DNA from: Magnetospirillum gryphiswaldense MSR-1 v2
GTDB lineage: Bacteria > Pseudomonadota > Alphaproteobacteria > Rhodospirillales > Magnetospirillaceae
Direction of reading: 5' to 3'
Length of the DNA: 64,000 nucleotides
NCBI RefSeq assembly: GCF_000513295.1
Contig: NC_023065.1
Coordinates: forward strand, 1,178,001 to 1,242,000
The notes below the pieces were generated by a model. The model made no database searches and was not told the origin of the DNA. It was given only the letters and a program-made list of their open reading frames with translations. Position 1 is the stretch's first letter; every line of letters begins with the position of its first letter. Of this stretch, positions 7,972-17,637 are shown piece after piece. Made by a program: the position numbers and the translations under genes.

Positions 7972-9281
7972 CCGATCCCCCCGTTGGCCAGCATCTGTTG
8001 GTATCTTTGGATATTGGCCGGGTCCAGGCGAACTTTCAAATGGGTTTGTGTATCGTCGTCGCTGCGTTCCAAGACTTCGCCGTTCCGATACATCCAGGCG
8101 ATGGCGGCACCGTCGCCCAGATCGAAACTGACATCGATGATCAGGCGGTTTTCCGACAGCTTTTCATCGATACAGGCCAAGAAGGCATCCACCCCCGCCC
8201 CAGTCAGGGCGGAAATGGGCAAGGCCGTCGGCTTGCGCGCCGCCTGATTGACCACCCCTTCGCGCCCGCCTTCCGGCAGCAGGTCGATCTTGTTCAAGGC
8301 CTCGACCAGGCCGCGATCGACCATGTCGCCCAGGCCCAATTCCTTCAGCACCAGTTCCACGTCGGAGGCCTGGGCCTCGGTATCGGGATGGGCCATGTCG
8401 CGCACATGCACGACCACGTCCGCTTCCAGCACCTCTTCCAAGGTGGCGCGGAAGGCGGCGACCAGTTCATGCGGCAGGTCCGAGATGAAGCCCACCGTAT
8501 CCGACAGGATGATCTGGCGGCCCGACGGCAGTTTTAGGCCGCGCATGGTCGGGTCCAAGGTGGCGAACAGCATGTCCTTGGCCAGCACCTCGGACCGGGT
8601 CAGGCGGTTGAACAAGGTGGACTTGCCGGCATTGGTGTAACCAACCAGGGCGACGATGGGATAAGGCACCCGGCGCCGGGCCGAGCGGTGCAGCTCGCGC
8701 GTGCGCTTGACCTCTTCCAACTCCCGCTTCAGCTTGACGATGCGATCGCCGATCATGCGGCGGTCAGCCTCGATCTGGGTTTCACCGGGGCCGCCCAAAA
8801 AGCCGAAGCCGCCGCGCTGACGTTCCAGGTGGGTCCACGATCGCACCAGCCGCGAGCGCTGATAGGACAGCGCCGCCAGTTCCACCTGCAACGAGCCTTC
8901 ACGGGTGCGGGCGCGGGCGCCGAAAATTTCCAGGATCAGGCCGGTGCGGTCGATGACCTTGCACGCCCATTCTTTTTCCAGATTGCGTTGCTGGACCGGC
9001 GACAGATGACCGTCGACGATGGCCACCTGAATGTCCTGGTCCTTGACGATGATGGCCAGACGCTCTACCGCGCCCTTGCCGATCAAGGTGGCGGGCCGCC
9101 GCTTGGATACAGGAACCAGCTCGGCGGCCACCACGTCAAGATCGATGGCCTGGGTCAGGCCGACGGCTTCATCCAATCGCGATTGCGGATCGCGCAAGCC
9201 ACCATCGGCCACCTTGATGGCCGGATGGACGACCATGGCCCGCTGACGAGAGGCAATGCCTTCGTTCGTGTTTTCAGACAC
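7968..9281 (-). CDS. hflX: Ribosome-associated GTPase HflX
   Basis: A 437-residue protein with the HflX N-terminal nucleotide-binding domain, a helical linker (QRGGFGFLGGPGETQIEADRR, the diagnostic HflX glycine-rich segment) and a TrkH-type G domain. G1 is GYTNAGKST at residues 214-222, G3 is DTVGFISDLP, and G4 is NKID. HflX binds the 50S subunit and splits stalled ribosomes. It follows hfq with no gap, the usual hfq-hflX order. Start taken as GTG at 9281; an ATG 15 codons downstream is an alternative. Confidence 0.96.
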   Translation of the reverse strand: MSENTNEGIASRQRAMVVHPAIKVADGGLRDPQSRLDEAVGLTQAIDLDVVAAELVPVSKRRPATLIGKGAVERLAIIVKDQDIQVAIVDGHLSPVQQRNLEKEWACKVIDRTGLILEIFGARARTREGSLQVELAALSYQRSRLVRSWTHLERQRGGFGFLGGPGETQIEADRRMIGDRIVKLKRELEEVKRTRELHRSARRRVPYPIVALVGYTNAGKSTLFNRLTRSEVLAKDMLFATLDPTMRGLKLPSGRQIILSDTVGFISDLPHELVAAFRATLEEVLEADVVVHVRDMAHPDTEAQASDVELVLKELGLGDMVDRGLVEALNKIDLLPEGGREGVVNQAARKPTALPISALTGAGVDAFLACIDEKLSENRLIIDVSFDLGDGAAIAWMYRNGEVLERSDDDTQTHLKVRLDPANIQRYQQMLANGGIG

Positions 9282-9536
9282 TTATTCTTCGCCACCGTCC
9301 TTGACGGGCGGCTCGAACAGCTGAATGGGAGCCGACGGCATCACCGTCGAAATGGCATGCTTGTACACCAATTGGGTATGGCCATCCCGGCGCAGCAGCA
9401 CCGAGAAATTGTCGAACCAGGTGACGATGCCTTGTAATTTAACGCCGTTAACCAGAAAGATGGTAACCGGGGTCTTTTGCTTGCGGATGTGATTGAGAAA
9501 CACATCCTGCACGTTCTGCGACTTTTCGGCGGACAT
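9282..9536 (-). CDS. hfq: RNA-binding chaperone Hfq
   Basis: An 84-residue Sm-like protein. Sm1 ([27 protein letters not shown]) and Sm2 ([10 protein letters not shown]) are complete, including the YKHA segment that forms the proximal uridine-binding pore. Hfq hexamers mediate small-RNA pairing. The C-terminal tail is short, as is usual in Alphaproteobacteria. Directly followed by hflX. Confidence 0.97.
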   Translation of the reverse strand: MSAEKSQNVQDVFLNHIRKQKTPVTIFLVNGVKLQGIVTWFDNFSVLLRRDGHTQLVYKHAISTVMPSAPIQLFEPPVKDGGEE

Positions 9537-9576
9537 GGTTGATGTTCCGTTCTTATTGCCCGAGATTGTTCTTCGT

Positions 9577-9594
9577 AGGTCTTCGAGAAGACCT
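9577..9594. repeat. Perfect inverted repeat before hfq
   Basis: AGGTCTTC and GAAGACCT form an 8-bp stem around a 2-base centre. The repeat lies between the HAD phosphatase stop and the hfq start, 41 bases upstream of hfq. A 2-base loop is too tight for a good RNA hairpin and there is no T-run, so a DNA operator is more plausible than a terminator. Confidence 0.45.
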
Positions 9595-9616
9595 CCCTAG
9601 ATTCCCTTGGTTATCA

Positions 9617-10285
9617 TCAAATCGCGGGCTTGGGAACCGATAGTTCGTCTAATCGGCTTAGAAGAGTTTGAGGGCTGGGAAAGTAATAAGTCGGCGGGTG
9701 GGCATCGAACTCACCCGGTCGGGCGGGTTCCGCCCGTAACAATGCCGGAGTACAACCGGAATTGACGGCGCAATGCATATCGATAGGCGAATCGCCGACA
9801 AACCAGACTTGCATCTGGGGTTGAAGATTCTTGGGGGCCAGGGCCAGGGTCACCGGGTCCACCGCCGGCTTGTCGGCGGCGGCGTCGCTGGCCCCGACCA
9901 AGGCGCCGAACCAGATGTCCCATCCCAGGGCCCGGGCTTCGGTGCGCAGGAAGGTACCACGTTTGTTGGACACCACCGCCAGATAGAGCCCCTCTTGGTG
10001 CAGGCGCCGCAGCATATCCTCGATTCCGGGCAGCGGGCGCAGATAGTCCAGATGGATGGCTTCGAAGGTCCGGGTGAACACGTCGCGCGCTTCGATCCAG
10101 TTTTCGCCGAACATGTCGGGAAACGAATCCTTCAACGACTTGGCGACATTGCGTTCGACTTCCTCGCGGCTCCACTCGCGCATGCCGAAATGGCGGAAGG
10201 TGCCGTTATAGGCAGCTTGGATACAGTCCCAGGAATCCACCAAGGTGTTGTCCCAGTCGAACAAAATGGCGTGCGGTCGGCTCAT
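9617..10285 (-). CDS. HAD-superfamily phosphatase (phosphoglycolate phosphatase-like)
   Basis: A 222-residue HAD hydrolase with a C1-type helical cap. Motif I is DWDNTLVDS, with both aspartates; motif II is the VVSNKRG stretch; the Lys is in the ADKPAVDP loop; and motif IV is VGDSPIDM. This matches Gph-like phosphatases that act on small phosphorylated metabolites. The specific substrate is not deducible. Its start overlaps the aminotransferase stop by four bases. Confidence 0.88.
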   Translation of the reverse strand: MSRPHAILFDWDNTLVDSWDCIQAAYNGTFRHFGMREWSREEVERNVAKSLKDSFPDMFGENWIEARDVFTRTFEAIHLDYLRPLPGIEDMLRRLHQEGLYLAVVSNKRGTFLRTEARALGWDIWFGALVGASDAAADKPAVDPVTLALAPKNLQPQMQVWFVGDSPIDMHCAVNSGCTPALLRAEPARPGEFDAHPPTYYFPSPQTLLSRLDELSVPKPAI

Positions 10286-11130
10286 GGACGGCGCAAATCC
10301 TGATAAAGTTCACGCAGGCGGCGGGTGATCGGGCCGGGAAAGCCATCGCCGATGACGCTCTCATCCACTTTCACCACCGGCATCACCATCATGGTGGTGC
10401 CGGTGATAAAGGCTTCGCGGGCACGCAAGGCCTCGGCCAGGGTAAAGGGGCGTTCGCCCACTTCCAGCCCCAAATTGCGGGCCAACTTCAAGACATTGCT
10501 CCGCGTCACCCCGGCCAGGATGGAATTGTCGGCGGGGTGGGTCAAAAGCGCGCCATCGGGCGCGACAATGAAGATATTGGTGGCGCTGCCCTCGGTGACG
10601 AAGCCGCGATCGTTGACCAGCCACGCCTCGGAGGCGCCGGCCTCGCGCGCCGATTGGCGGGCCAACACATTGGGTAACAGGCCGGTGGCCTTGATATCGG
10701 GGCGTTTCCAGCGCAGATCGGGTTGGCTGACCACGCGCACGCCTTGTTCGACCAGCGCGGTCGCCGGGCCGGAATGGGGCCAGGCGCTGACCACCAGACT
10801 GGACGGCGTGTCCAGAGGGAAAGCGTGATTGCGCGGGGCGGCGCCACGGCTGGCCTGAATATAAACCAAACCGTCGGTCAGGCGGTTCCGACTAATGATT
10901 TGATTCAGGATCAGCGGAAACACCCGACGCGGCACCGGCCAGGAAATAGCCAGGGCGCCCAAGGACCGTTCCAGACGGTCGAGATGCTGATCCAGATGGC
11001 AAAGGCGGCCCTTGACCACCGGCAGGACTTCATAGACGGCGTCGGCGAAGTGATGACCGCGATCATCCACATGGATGGTGGCCTGGGCGTGGGGCAGATA
11101 ACGCCCGTTCACATAGCTGACGCGCGGCAC
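10282..11130 (-). CDS. dat: D-amino-acid aminotransferase (class IV, PLP)
   Basis: A 282-residue fold-type IV PLP enzyme. The start SYVNGRYLPHAQATIHVDDRG and the catalytic Lys in DIKATGLLPN are typical of D-alanine aminotransferases, as is the EGSATNIFIV glutamate/serine loop. It would interconvert D-alanine plus 2-oxoglutarate with pyruvate plus D-glutamate, feeding peptidoglycan. An aminodeoxychorismate-lyase-like role cannot be excluded, since the families are close. The gene begins two bases after the trkA stop. Confidence 0.87.
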   Translation of the reverse strand: MPRVSYVNGRYLPHAQATIHVDDRGHHFADAVYEVLPVVKGRLCHLDQHLDRLERSLGALAISWPVPRRVFPLILNQIISRNRLTDGLVYIQASRGAAPRNHAFPLDTPSSLVVSAWPHSGPATALVEQGVRVVSQPDLRWKRPDIKATGLLPNVLARQSAREAGASEAWLVNDRGFVTEGSATNIFIVAPDGALLTHPADNSILAGVTRSNVLKLARNLGLEVGERPFTLAEALRAREAFITGTTMMVMPVVKVDESVIGDGFPGPITRRLRELYQDLRRP

Positions 11131-11131
11131 C

Positions 11132-12508
11132 TTAAAAGTACTCCAGCCGGACCGAGAACATCTTTTCCACCTTTTTCACCGCCTCGGCGGCGGCGAACAG
11201 GACGATGCGGTCGCCGGCCTGAACCACGGTATTGCCGCGCGGGCTGATCATGGCGCCGTTATGAACCACCGCCCCCAGCAGCACGCCGTTGGGCAGCTTG
11301 ACCTCGCGCAGCGGCTTGCCGACCAGGCTCGAGGTTTCCAGGGCGTCGGCCTCGATCAGTTCGCCGAAGCCCTCGTGCAGGGAATGCACCGCATGGATGC
11401 GGCCACGGCGCACGTGTTGCAGGATGTTGGAGACGGTGATGGCCCGTGGGCTGATCACCACGTCGATGCCCAGAGGTCCCATCAGGGCGTTATAGGTGGT
11501 CTTGTTGATCAGGCTCATGGCCCGTTTGGCACCGTAACGTTTGGCCAGCAACGCCGCCAGGATGTTGGTTTCGTCGTCATTGGTGACCGACACCACCGTT
11601 TCGGCATTGGCGACGTTGGCCTCGGTCAGGATTTCGGTGTCCAGCACGTCGCCGTTCAGCACCACCGTGCGGTGCAGGCTTTTGGCCACGTATTCGGCCC
11701 GTTCCTTGTTGATCTCGATGATCTTGACGGTGGCGCCGGGATGGGCCTCCTCGATCTGCTGAGCCAGGAACAGGCCGATATTGCCGCCGCCGAAAATGAC
11801 GATGCGCCGCGCCGCGCAATCCTCGCGGCCAAAGGCGGCCAGCGCTCGGTCCACCTGTTGGGTGTCGACAACGAAATAGACTTCGTCGCCTTCCAGCATC
11901 TGATCTTCTGCCGTCGGCACGATGGGCTTGCCGTCGCGGACGATACCGATGATGACGATGTTGAGATCGGGGAACAACACCGTCAATTGCCGCAACGGCG
12001 TGTTGATCAGCGGGGTCTGTTCGTTGCAGCGCACACCGATCAGGCGCACCTTGTCGCCGGCCATGGGGATGACGTCGATGGCGCCGGGCACCTGCAAGCG
12101 CCGGGTGATGGCGCGGGCCACCTCGATTTCCGGGCTGATGGTGACGTCGATGGGCATGTGGTCGCGGGTGAACAGATTGGCCCACATGGGCTGCAAATAG
12201 GATTGGGCACGAACACGGGCGATCTTGGTCGGCACGTTGAACAGGGAATGCGCCACCTGACAGGCGACCATGTTGACTTCGTCGAACTGGGTCACCGCGA
12301 TCAGCAGATCGGCATCCCCCGCCCCGGCCTGTTCCAGCACCGACGGATGCGAGGCATGGCCGAGCACGGCCTGCACATCGACGGTGTCGGTGATCTTGCG
12401 GATCAGTTCGGGACGCTGGTCGATGACCGTGACGTCGTTGTTTTCGCTGGCCAGATAATGGGCGATGTTGAAGCCCACCTGTCCGGCGCCGCAGACGATA
12501 ACCTTCAT
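11132..12508 (-). CDS. trkA: Trk system potassium uptake protein TrkA
   Basis: A 458-residue peripheral membrane protein with two RCK repeats. Each has a Rossmann NAD-binding motif (GAGQVGFNIAHYL near the N-terminus, then GGGNIGLFLAQQI) and a following TrkA-C domain. TrkA gates the TrkH/TrkG potassium channel in response to nucleotides. No trkH is in the window. Its position next to ntrX is the common alphaproteobacterial order. Confidence 0.96.
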   Translation of the reverse strand: MKVIVCGAGQVGFNIAHYLASENNDVTVIDQRPELIRKITDTVDVQAVLGHASHPSVLEQAGAGDADLLIAVTQFDEVNMVACQVAHSLFNVPTKIARVRAQSYLQPMWANLFTRDHMPIDVTISPEIEVARAITRRLQVPGAIDVIPMAGDKVRLIGVRCNEQTPLINTPLRQLTVLFPDLNIVIIGIVRDGKPIVPTAEDQMLEGDEVYFVVDTQQVDRALAAFGREDCAARRIVIFGGGNIGLFLAQQIEEAHPGATVKIIEINKERAEYVAKSLHRTVVLNGDVLDTEILTEANVANAETVVSVTNDDETNILAALLAKRYGAKRAMSLINKTTYNALMGPLGIDVVISPRAITVSNILQHVRRGRIHAVHSLHEGFGELIEADALETSSLVGKPLREVKLPNGVLLGAVVHNGAMISPRGNTVVQAGDRIVLFAAAEAVKKVEKMFSVRLEYF

Positions 12509-12533
12509 ATCCGTCCCCTACTCCATGCCCGGC

Positions 12534-13937
12534 TCAGGGCTTGGCCTTGTCGTCGGTATTGACACCCAAAAGCTTCAATTTGCGGTGCAGGGCCGAACGC
12601 TCCATGCCGACAAACGCCGCCGTGCGCGAAATATTGCCGGCGAAACGATTGACCTGGGCCAGAAGATATTCCCGTTCAAACAATTCTCGCGCGTCACGCA
12701 AGGGCAGCGTCATGATCTCGCTGGATTTTTCCCAGCGCAGCACCGCCGGGGTGATGGCGCTGATCTCGCCCGGCAGCATGTCGGCTCGGATCATCTCGCC
12801 CGCTTCGCCCGGGGCCATGATCAAAAGCCAGTCCATCACGTTACGCAATTGCCGAACGTTGCCGGGCCAATCATAGGCCTGCAACGCCGCCAAGGTGTCT
12901 TCGCCCAAGGGGCGCCCCTGGGTACCGGCGGCTTGCGCCGCCAATTGCATGAAATGCCGGGCCAGGGCCGGAACGTCTTCCCGGCGCTCGCGCAAGGACG
13001 GCACCCGAATGGGAACCACGTTCAGGCGATAATACAAATCCTCGCGGAACCGCCCGGCGGCCAACTCGGCCTGAAGGTCGCGGTTGGTGGTGGCGATGAC
13101 GCGGACATCCACCTCGACCCGAGTGCCGCCACCGACACGTTCAAAGGTCTGGTCCTGGAGGACGCGGACGATCTTGCCCTGGGTTTCCAACGGCATGTCG
13201 GCCACTTCGTCCAACAGAAGCGTGCCGCCATGGGCCTGCTCGAAGGTGCCGATCTTGCGCGGCGCGTCGGTGCCGTCACCGTGCTCGGTGCCGAACAGTT
13301 CGACTTCCATGCGGTCGGGGTGCATGGCGGCACAGTTGAGTACGACGAAGGGGGCCTCGGCCCGGCGCGAGCGGGCATGGATGATACGGGCCGCCACTTC
13401 CTTGCCCGATCCGGCGGGACCGGTGATGAGAACGCGGGAATTGGTGGGCGCCACCTTATCCACCGCCGAGCGGATCTGCTGAATGAAGGGCGAGGCGCCG
13501 ACCAGATCGCCCACCGCTACCGGATTGCCGATGCGCAGGCGCAGCTCGGCATTTTCGCGGCGCAGCTTGGCGGCCTCGATGGCGCGTTCGACAATGATCA
13601 GCAGGCGGTCGGTCTTGAACGGCTTTTCGATGAAATCGTAGGCGCCGATCTTGATGGCCTCCACCGCCGTCTCGATGGTGCCGTGACCGGAAATCATCAC
13701 CACCGGCACATCCGGGTGGTCGTACTTGACCGCCGCCAGAATGCCTAAACCGTCCAGATCAGAGCCTTGCAACCAGATGTCCTGGATGATCAGGCTGGGA
13801 CGACGCGCGCGCACGGCTTCCAGCGCGGCATCAGAATTTCCGGCCTCGCGGGTGGAATAACCTTCGTCTTCAAGAATGCCGGCGATCAGCGCGCGGATAT
13901 CGGCCTCGTCGTCGACGATCAGAATGTCATGAGCCAT
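12534..13937 (-). CDS. ntrX: Nitrogen regulation response regulator NtrX
   Basis: A 467-residue protein with a receiver domain (phosphoacceptor D53), an AAA+ domain (Walker A GPAGSGKE at about 173-180, Walker B LLLDEVADMP at about 240-249) and a C-terminal Fis-type HTH (SRTAAFVGMERSALHRKLKLLG). The loop that should carry the sigma-54-contacting GAFTGA motif instead reads GDGTDA at 220-225, so it probably does not activate sigma-54 RNA polymerase. It pairs with the upstream sensor NtrY, whose gene end overlaps its start. Confidence 0.95.
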   Translation of the reverse strand: MAHDILIVDDEADIRALIAGILEDEGYSTREAGNSDAALEAVRARRPSLIIQDIWLQGSDLDGLGILAAVKYDHPDVPVVMISGHGTIETAVEAIKIGAYDFIEKPFKTDRLLIIVERAIEAAKLRRENAELRLRIGNPVAVGDLVGASPFIQQIRSAVDKVAPTNSRVLITGPAGSGKEVAARIIHARSRRAEAPFVVLNCAAMHPDRMEVELFGTEHGDGTDAPRKIGTFEQAHGGTLLLDEVADMPLETQGKIVRVLQDQTFERVGGGTRVEVDVRVIATTNRDLQAELAAGRFREDLYYRLNVVPIRVPSLRERREDVPALARHFMQLAAQAAGTQGRPLGEDTLAALQAYDWPGNVRQLRNVMDWLLIMAPGEAGEMIRADMLPGEISAITPAVLRWEKSSEIMTLPLRDARELFEREYLLAQVNRFAGNISRTAAFVGMERSALHRKLKLLGVNTDDKAKP

Positions 13938-16170
13938 GTTGAGCCGTCATTTCGGCAGCGGGAACCTGCGAGGAATCGTCACCTTCGCGGAAGACCAGAC
14001 ACACTCGGGCACCACCCGATGGCGCGTCCTCCAGTCGAAGATCACCCTCATGGTCTTCTACGATTTTCTTGACGATGGCAAGCCCTAATCCGGTGCCCTT
14101 GGTGCGGGTGGTGACATAGGGTTCGGTCAGACGGTCACGGTTTTCCTTGGGCAGGCCCTTGCCGTTATCGCTGACTTCGATGGTAATGCGCGATTTGTCG
14201 GAAAACAGCGCCAACGAGACCTGACCGGGAGGCAAATCGGTTCCATCGCGGCCCTGAATGGCCTCGACCGCGTTTTTCAGCAGATTGGTCAAGGCCTGAC
14301 CGAACAGGCGAGAATCGCACAGCATGGGCACCGGATGGTCGGGGATGGCGCTGGTGAAGCGGACGCCGGGATTGCCGGTCTTTTGCAGGAACAAGGCCTC
14401 ACGGCAGATGGCGGCGAGATCGGCCTTTTTCATTTGTGGCGCCGGCATGCGGGCGAATGAGGAAAACTCGTCGACCATGCGCCCGATATCGCCCACCTGG
14501 CGGACGATGGTGTCCACCAGGGTCGCATAGGTCTCAGGGTCGCTTTGTATCTCCTTGAGATATTTGCGCTTCAACCGCTCCGCCGACAATTGGATCGGGG
14601 TCAGCGGGTTCTTGATTTCGTGGGCGATGCGGCGGGCCACGTCAGCCCAGGCGGCGGTGCGTTGGGCCGACACCAACTCGGAAATATCGTCGAAGGTGAC
14701 CACATAGCCGATGGTCTCGCCTTCCAGCCGCTCCGCCGCCAGCCGCACCAGCAAGGTCCGCTGGCGGGCCAGCCGCACCAGCTTGATTTCGTGTTGGATC
14801 AGCTTTTCCGGACGGCGCACCACTTCATCGAAGGCCGTGCTGAATTCGGGCGCGATCTCGGTCAGATGCTGGCCGATCAACGCTTCAGGCGGGGCCGCCA
14901 GCAGGTCGCAGGCCGAACGATTGGGCAGATGGATATTGCCGTCGCGGTCCAGGCCGATCACGCCGGCGGAAACGCCGGCAAGGACCGTTTCGGTGAAACG
15001 CGAGCGCTCGTCCAACTCGCGGTTGGCGTCGATCAATTCCTGGCGCTGTTCCGACAATTGCTCGGTCATGCGGTTGAAGGCACGGACCAACGAGCCGATC
15101 TCGTCGGCCCCCTTGCCTTCCGCCACCCGCGCCGTCAGATCGCCGGACCGGACCCGTTCGGCGGCATCGATCAGGCGGACGATGGGGGTGGCCAAGCTCA
15201 TGGCCATGCTCAACCCCACCCACACCGCCGCCAGCAGCAGCAGCAAGGCGATGATGGCGAAGATCATGGAGAAGGCGCGTTCCAGACTCAGGCGCCGCCC
15301 CTCCAGGTGTTCATACTCGGCCACCGCCGCCGAGGTTTGTTCCATGTGGCCAATGACCTTGGGATCGACGAAGCGGCCCACATACAAGAAAGTCTCGTCG
15401 AAAAAGCCCTGCAACTGGACCAGCGCGCGGACACGGTCGTCGTCCTCGGTGGTCAGCACCGCCACCTCGCCCGATCGCGCTTTTTCCAAGGCCCAGAACG
15501 GGATTTGATCCAGGCTGGATTCGATGGAAAAAGCCAGACCGGTACGGGCCAGCACCCGCCCCTGGCCGTCGAAAACCAAAGCCTCGGTCAGACCGCGCAA
15601 CGCCGCCTGACTGGAAATGAAGCTGGAAAAGCGCTGGGGATTACGGCTGAGCAACAGCCCTTCACGGTTGATATCGTTGGCCATGGCCAGGACATCGCCG
15701 CCGATGATCTGCTGGTGTTCTTCCAAGTACGCCCGTGCCACCTGCAACGAGGCCTGAAGCGCGGTACGCACGCGGTCGGAAAACCAGCTTTCGACGCCAT
15801 AGCGGAAAAACACGGTGGAGCCCACCGAAACGACGATGGCCGGAGTCACCGCCACCAGCGCGAACAGCACGATGAAGCGCAAATGCAGGCGCGACCCCGA
15901 CGACCCGCGCCGCCGGGCCCGCCACACACCGATGATGCGCACGCCGATGACCACCGCCAGCGCCACCAGCAGCATGACGTCAAGGGCGATCAGCGACAGC
16001 ACCGTCTTGGGGTCGGGGCCGATGGGACCGGAAACAGTCAAGGCCAGGAAGGTGGCCACCACCGATGGAACCACCGCCAGGGTCAGGCCGAAAGCCAGCT
16101 TGCGGGCCAGCCCGACATTGCGCGCCCAGATCATCAGGCGCAGCCCCAGGCGACGGCGGTCAACGGCCAT
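13927..16170 (-). CDS. ntrY: Nitrogen regulation sensor histidine kinase NtrY
   Basis: A 747-residue membrane kinase. It has N-terminal membrane segments at about 25-47, 58-78 and 98-122, a periplasmic sensor region to about 300, a further segment at about 300-325, then a HAMP domain (about 325-375), a PAS domain (about 390-500), a HisKA domain with phospho-His H517 in RRIAHEIKNPLTP, and a HATPase with DNGKGLP and TKGTGLGLAIV. This is the NtrY architecture. It is the partner of NtrX. It lies between ntrC and ntrX with short spacings. Confidence 0.95.
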   Translation of the reverse strand: MAVDRRRLGLRLMIWARNVGLARKLAFGLTLAVVPSVVATFLALTVSGPIGPDPKTVLSLIALDVMLLVALAVVIGVRIIGVWRARRRGSSGSRLHLRFIVLFALVAVTPAIVVSVGSTVFFRYGVESWFSDRVRTALQASLQVARAYLEEHQQIIGGDVLAMANDINREGLLLSRNPQRFSSFISSQAALRGLTEALVFDGQGRVLARTGLAFSIESSLDQIPFWALEKARSGEVAVLTTEDDDRVRALVQLQGFFDETFLYVGRFVDPKVIGHMEQTSAAVAEYEHLEGRRLSLERAFSMIFAIIALLLLLAAVWVGLSMAMSLATPIVRLIDAAERVRSGDLTARVAEGKGADEIGSLVRAFNRMTEQLSEQRQELIDANRELDERSRFTETVLAGVSAGVIGLDRDGNIHLPNRSACDLLAAPPEALIGQHLTEIAPEFSTAFDEVVRRPEKLIQHEIKLVRLARQRTLLVRLAAERLEGETIGYVVTFDDISELVSAQRTAAWADVARRIAHEIKNPLTPIQLSAERLKRKYLKEIQSDPETYATLVDTIVRQVGDIGRMVDEFSSFARMPAPQMKKADLAAICREALFLQKTGNPGVRFTSAIPDHPVPMLCDSRLFGQALTNLLKNAVEAIQGRDGTDLPPGQVSLALFSDKSRITIEVSDNGKGLPKENRDRLTEPYVTTRTKGTGLGLAIVKKIVEDHEGDLRLEDAPSGGARVCLVFREGDDSSQVPAAEMTAQHGS

Positions 16171-16181
16171 GCGATCCCCCG

Positions 16182-17633
16182 TTACTTGAAGCCGCCACGC
16201 CCGACGGAAACATCCAATTCGCGGATTTTCTTGCGCAAGGTGTTGCGGTTGAGGCCCAGAATCTGCGCCGCCTTGATCTGGTTGCCGCGGGTGACTTCCA
16301 AGGCCAGGGCGATCAGCGGACGCTCGACCTCCCTGAGCACCCGGTCATAAACGCCGGGCGGCGGCAGGCTGTCTTCGTGGCTGCCGAAATATTCGCGCAG
16401 ATGCCGCTCGACCGAGGCCGACAGCCCCTCGCCGTCGCCGGCGCTCATGGCATCGCTGGCCGGCGCACCGCCGGCCAATTCGGCCTCGATCACCTCGATA
16501 CCGATGACTTCCTGCGAATAAAGCGCGGCCAGACGGCGCACCAGATTTTCCAGCTCACGCACGTTGCCGGGCCAGCGATGACGCTTCAAGCGGTCCATGG
16601 CCTGGGAATCGATGCTCTTTTGCGGCAAGCCCTCGCTGCTGCCCTGGGCGAGGAAGTGACGGATCAGTTCGGGAATATCTTCGGTCCGTTCGCGCAACGG
16701 CGGCAGACGGATAGGGACCACGTTAAGGCGATAGAACAGATCCTCGCGGAACAGGCCTTGGCGGATCAACTGGGTCAGGTCGCGGTGGGTGGCGGCGACG
16801 ATGCGCACATTGGCGCGGATGGGGGTCCGCCCGCCCACCGTGGTGTATTCGCCTTCCTGCAACACACGCAGTAACCGGGTCTGGGCCTCGGGCGGCATGT
16901 CGCCGATTTCGTCCAGGAAAAGCGTGCCGCCCTCGGCCTGCTCGAACCGACCGGTGGCCCGCTGGGTGGCGCCGGTGAAGGCGCCCTTTTCATGCCCGAA
17001 CAATTCACTTTCGATCAGTTCGCGCGGGATGGCCGCCATGTTGATGGCGACGAACGGACCATTGCGGCGCTTGCCGTAATCATGCAGGGCGCGCGCCACC
17101 AGTTCCTTGCCGGTACCCGATTCGCCGGTGATCATCACCGTCAGGTCGGTGCCCATCAACCGCGCCAAGGTGCGGTAGATTTCCTGCATGGCCGGCGAGC
17201 GGCCGATCAACGGCAGCTTTTCCTCGTCATCGTCGCCGGGCTGACCTTCCGCCGGGGCCGAGCGCGGCGCCGTCAATGCGCGATTGACAACAGCCACCAG
17301 CTCCTTCAGGTCGAAGGGCTTGGGCAGATACTCGAAGGCCCCGCGCTGGGTGGCCTTGACGGCGGTCAGCAGGGTGTTTTGCGCGCTCATGACGATGATG
17401 CGCATGTCGGGACGGATTTTCTTGATGCGCGGCAACAGATCGAGACCGCTTTCATCGGGCATGACCACGTCGGTGATGACCAGATCGCCCTCGCCTTCCG
17501 ACACCCAGCGCCACAGGGTCGAGGCATTGCCGGTGGTGCGCACCTCATAGCCGGCACGGCCCAAGGCTTGGGCCAAAACGGTGCGGATGCCGCGATCATC
17601 GTCGGCAACCAGAATGGTGGAATTGGTGGTCAT
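16182..17633 (-). CDS. ntrC: Nitrogen regulation protein NR(I), NtrC
   Basis: A 483-residue sigma-54 activator. It has a receiver domain with D55, an AAA+ domain with Walker A GESGTGKE at 170-177, intact GAFTGA at 217-222 and Walker [11 protein letters not shown], and a C-terminal Fis-type HTH ([19 protein letters not shown]). Phosphorylated by NtrB, it activates glutamine synthetase and nitrogen-scavenging promoters. The intact GAFTGA contrasts with its neighbour NtrX. The gene starts 4 bases after the ntrB stop. Confidence 0.97.
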   Translation of the reverse strand: MTTNSTILVADDDRGIRTVLAQALGRAGYEVRTTGNASTLWRWVSEGEGDLVITDVVMPDESGLDLLPRIKKIRPDMRIIVMSAQNTLLTAVKATQRGAFEYLPKPFDLKELVAVVNRALTAPRSAPAEGQPGDDDEEKLPLIGRSPAMQEIYRTLARLMGTDLTVMITGESGTGKELVARALHDYGKRRNGPFVAINMAAIPRELIESELFGHEKGAFTGATQRATGRFEQAEGGTLFLDEIGDMPPEAQTRLLRVLQEGEYTTVGGRTPIRANVRIVAATHRDLTQLIRQGLFREDLFYRLNVVPIRLPPLRERTEDIPELIRHFLAQGSSEGLPQKSIDSQAMDRLKRHRWPGNVRELENLVRRLAALYSQEVIGIEVIEAELAGGAPASDAMSAGDGEGLSASVERHLREYFGSHEDSLPPPGVYDRVLREVERPLIALALEVTRGNQIKAAQILGLNRNTLRKKIRELDVSVGRGGFK

Positions 17634-17637
17634 CGTA

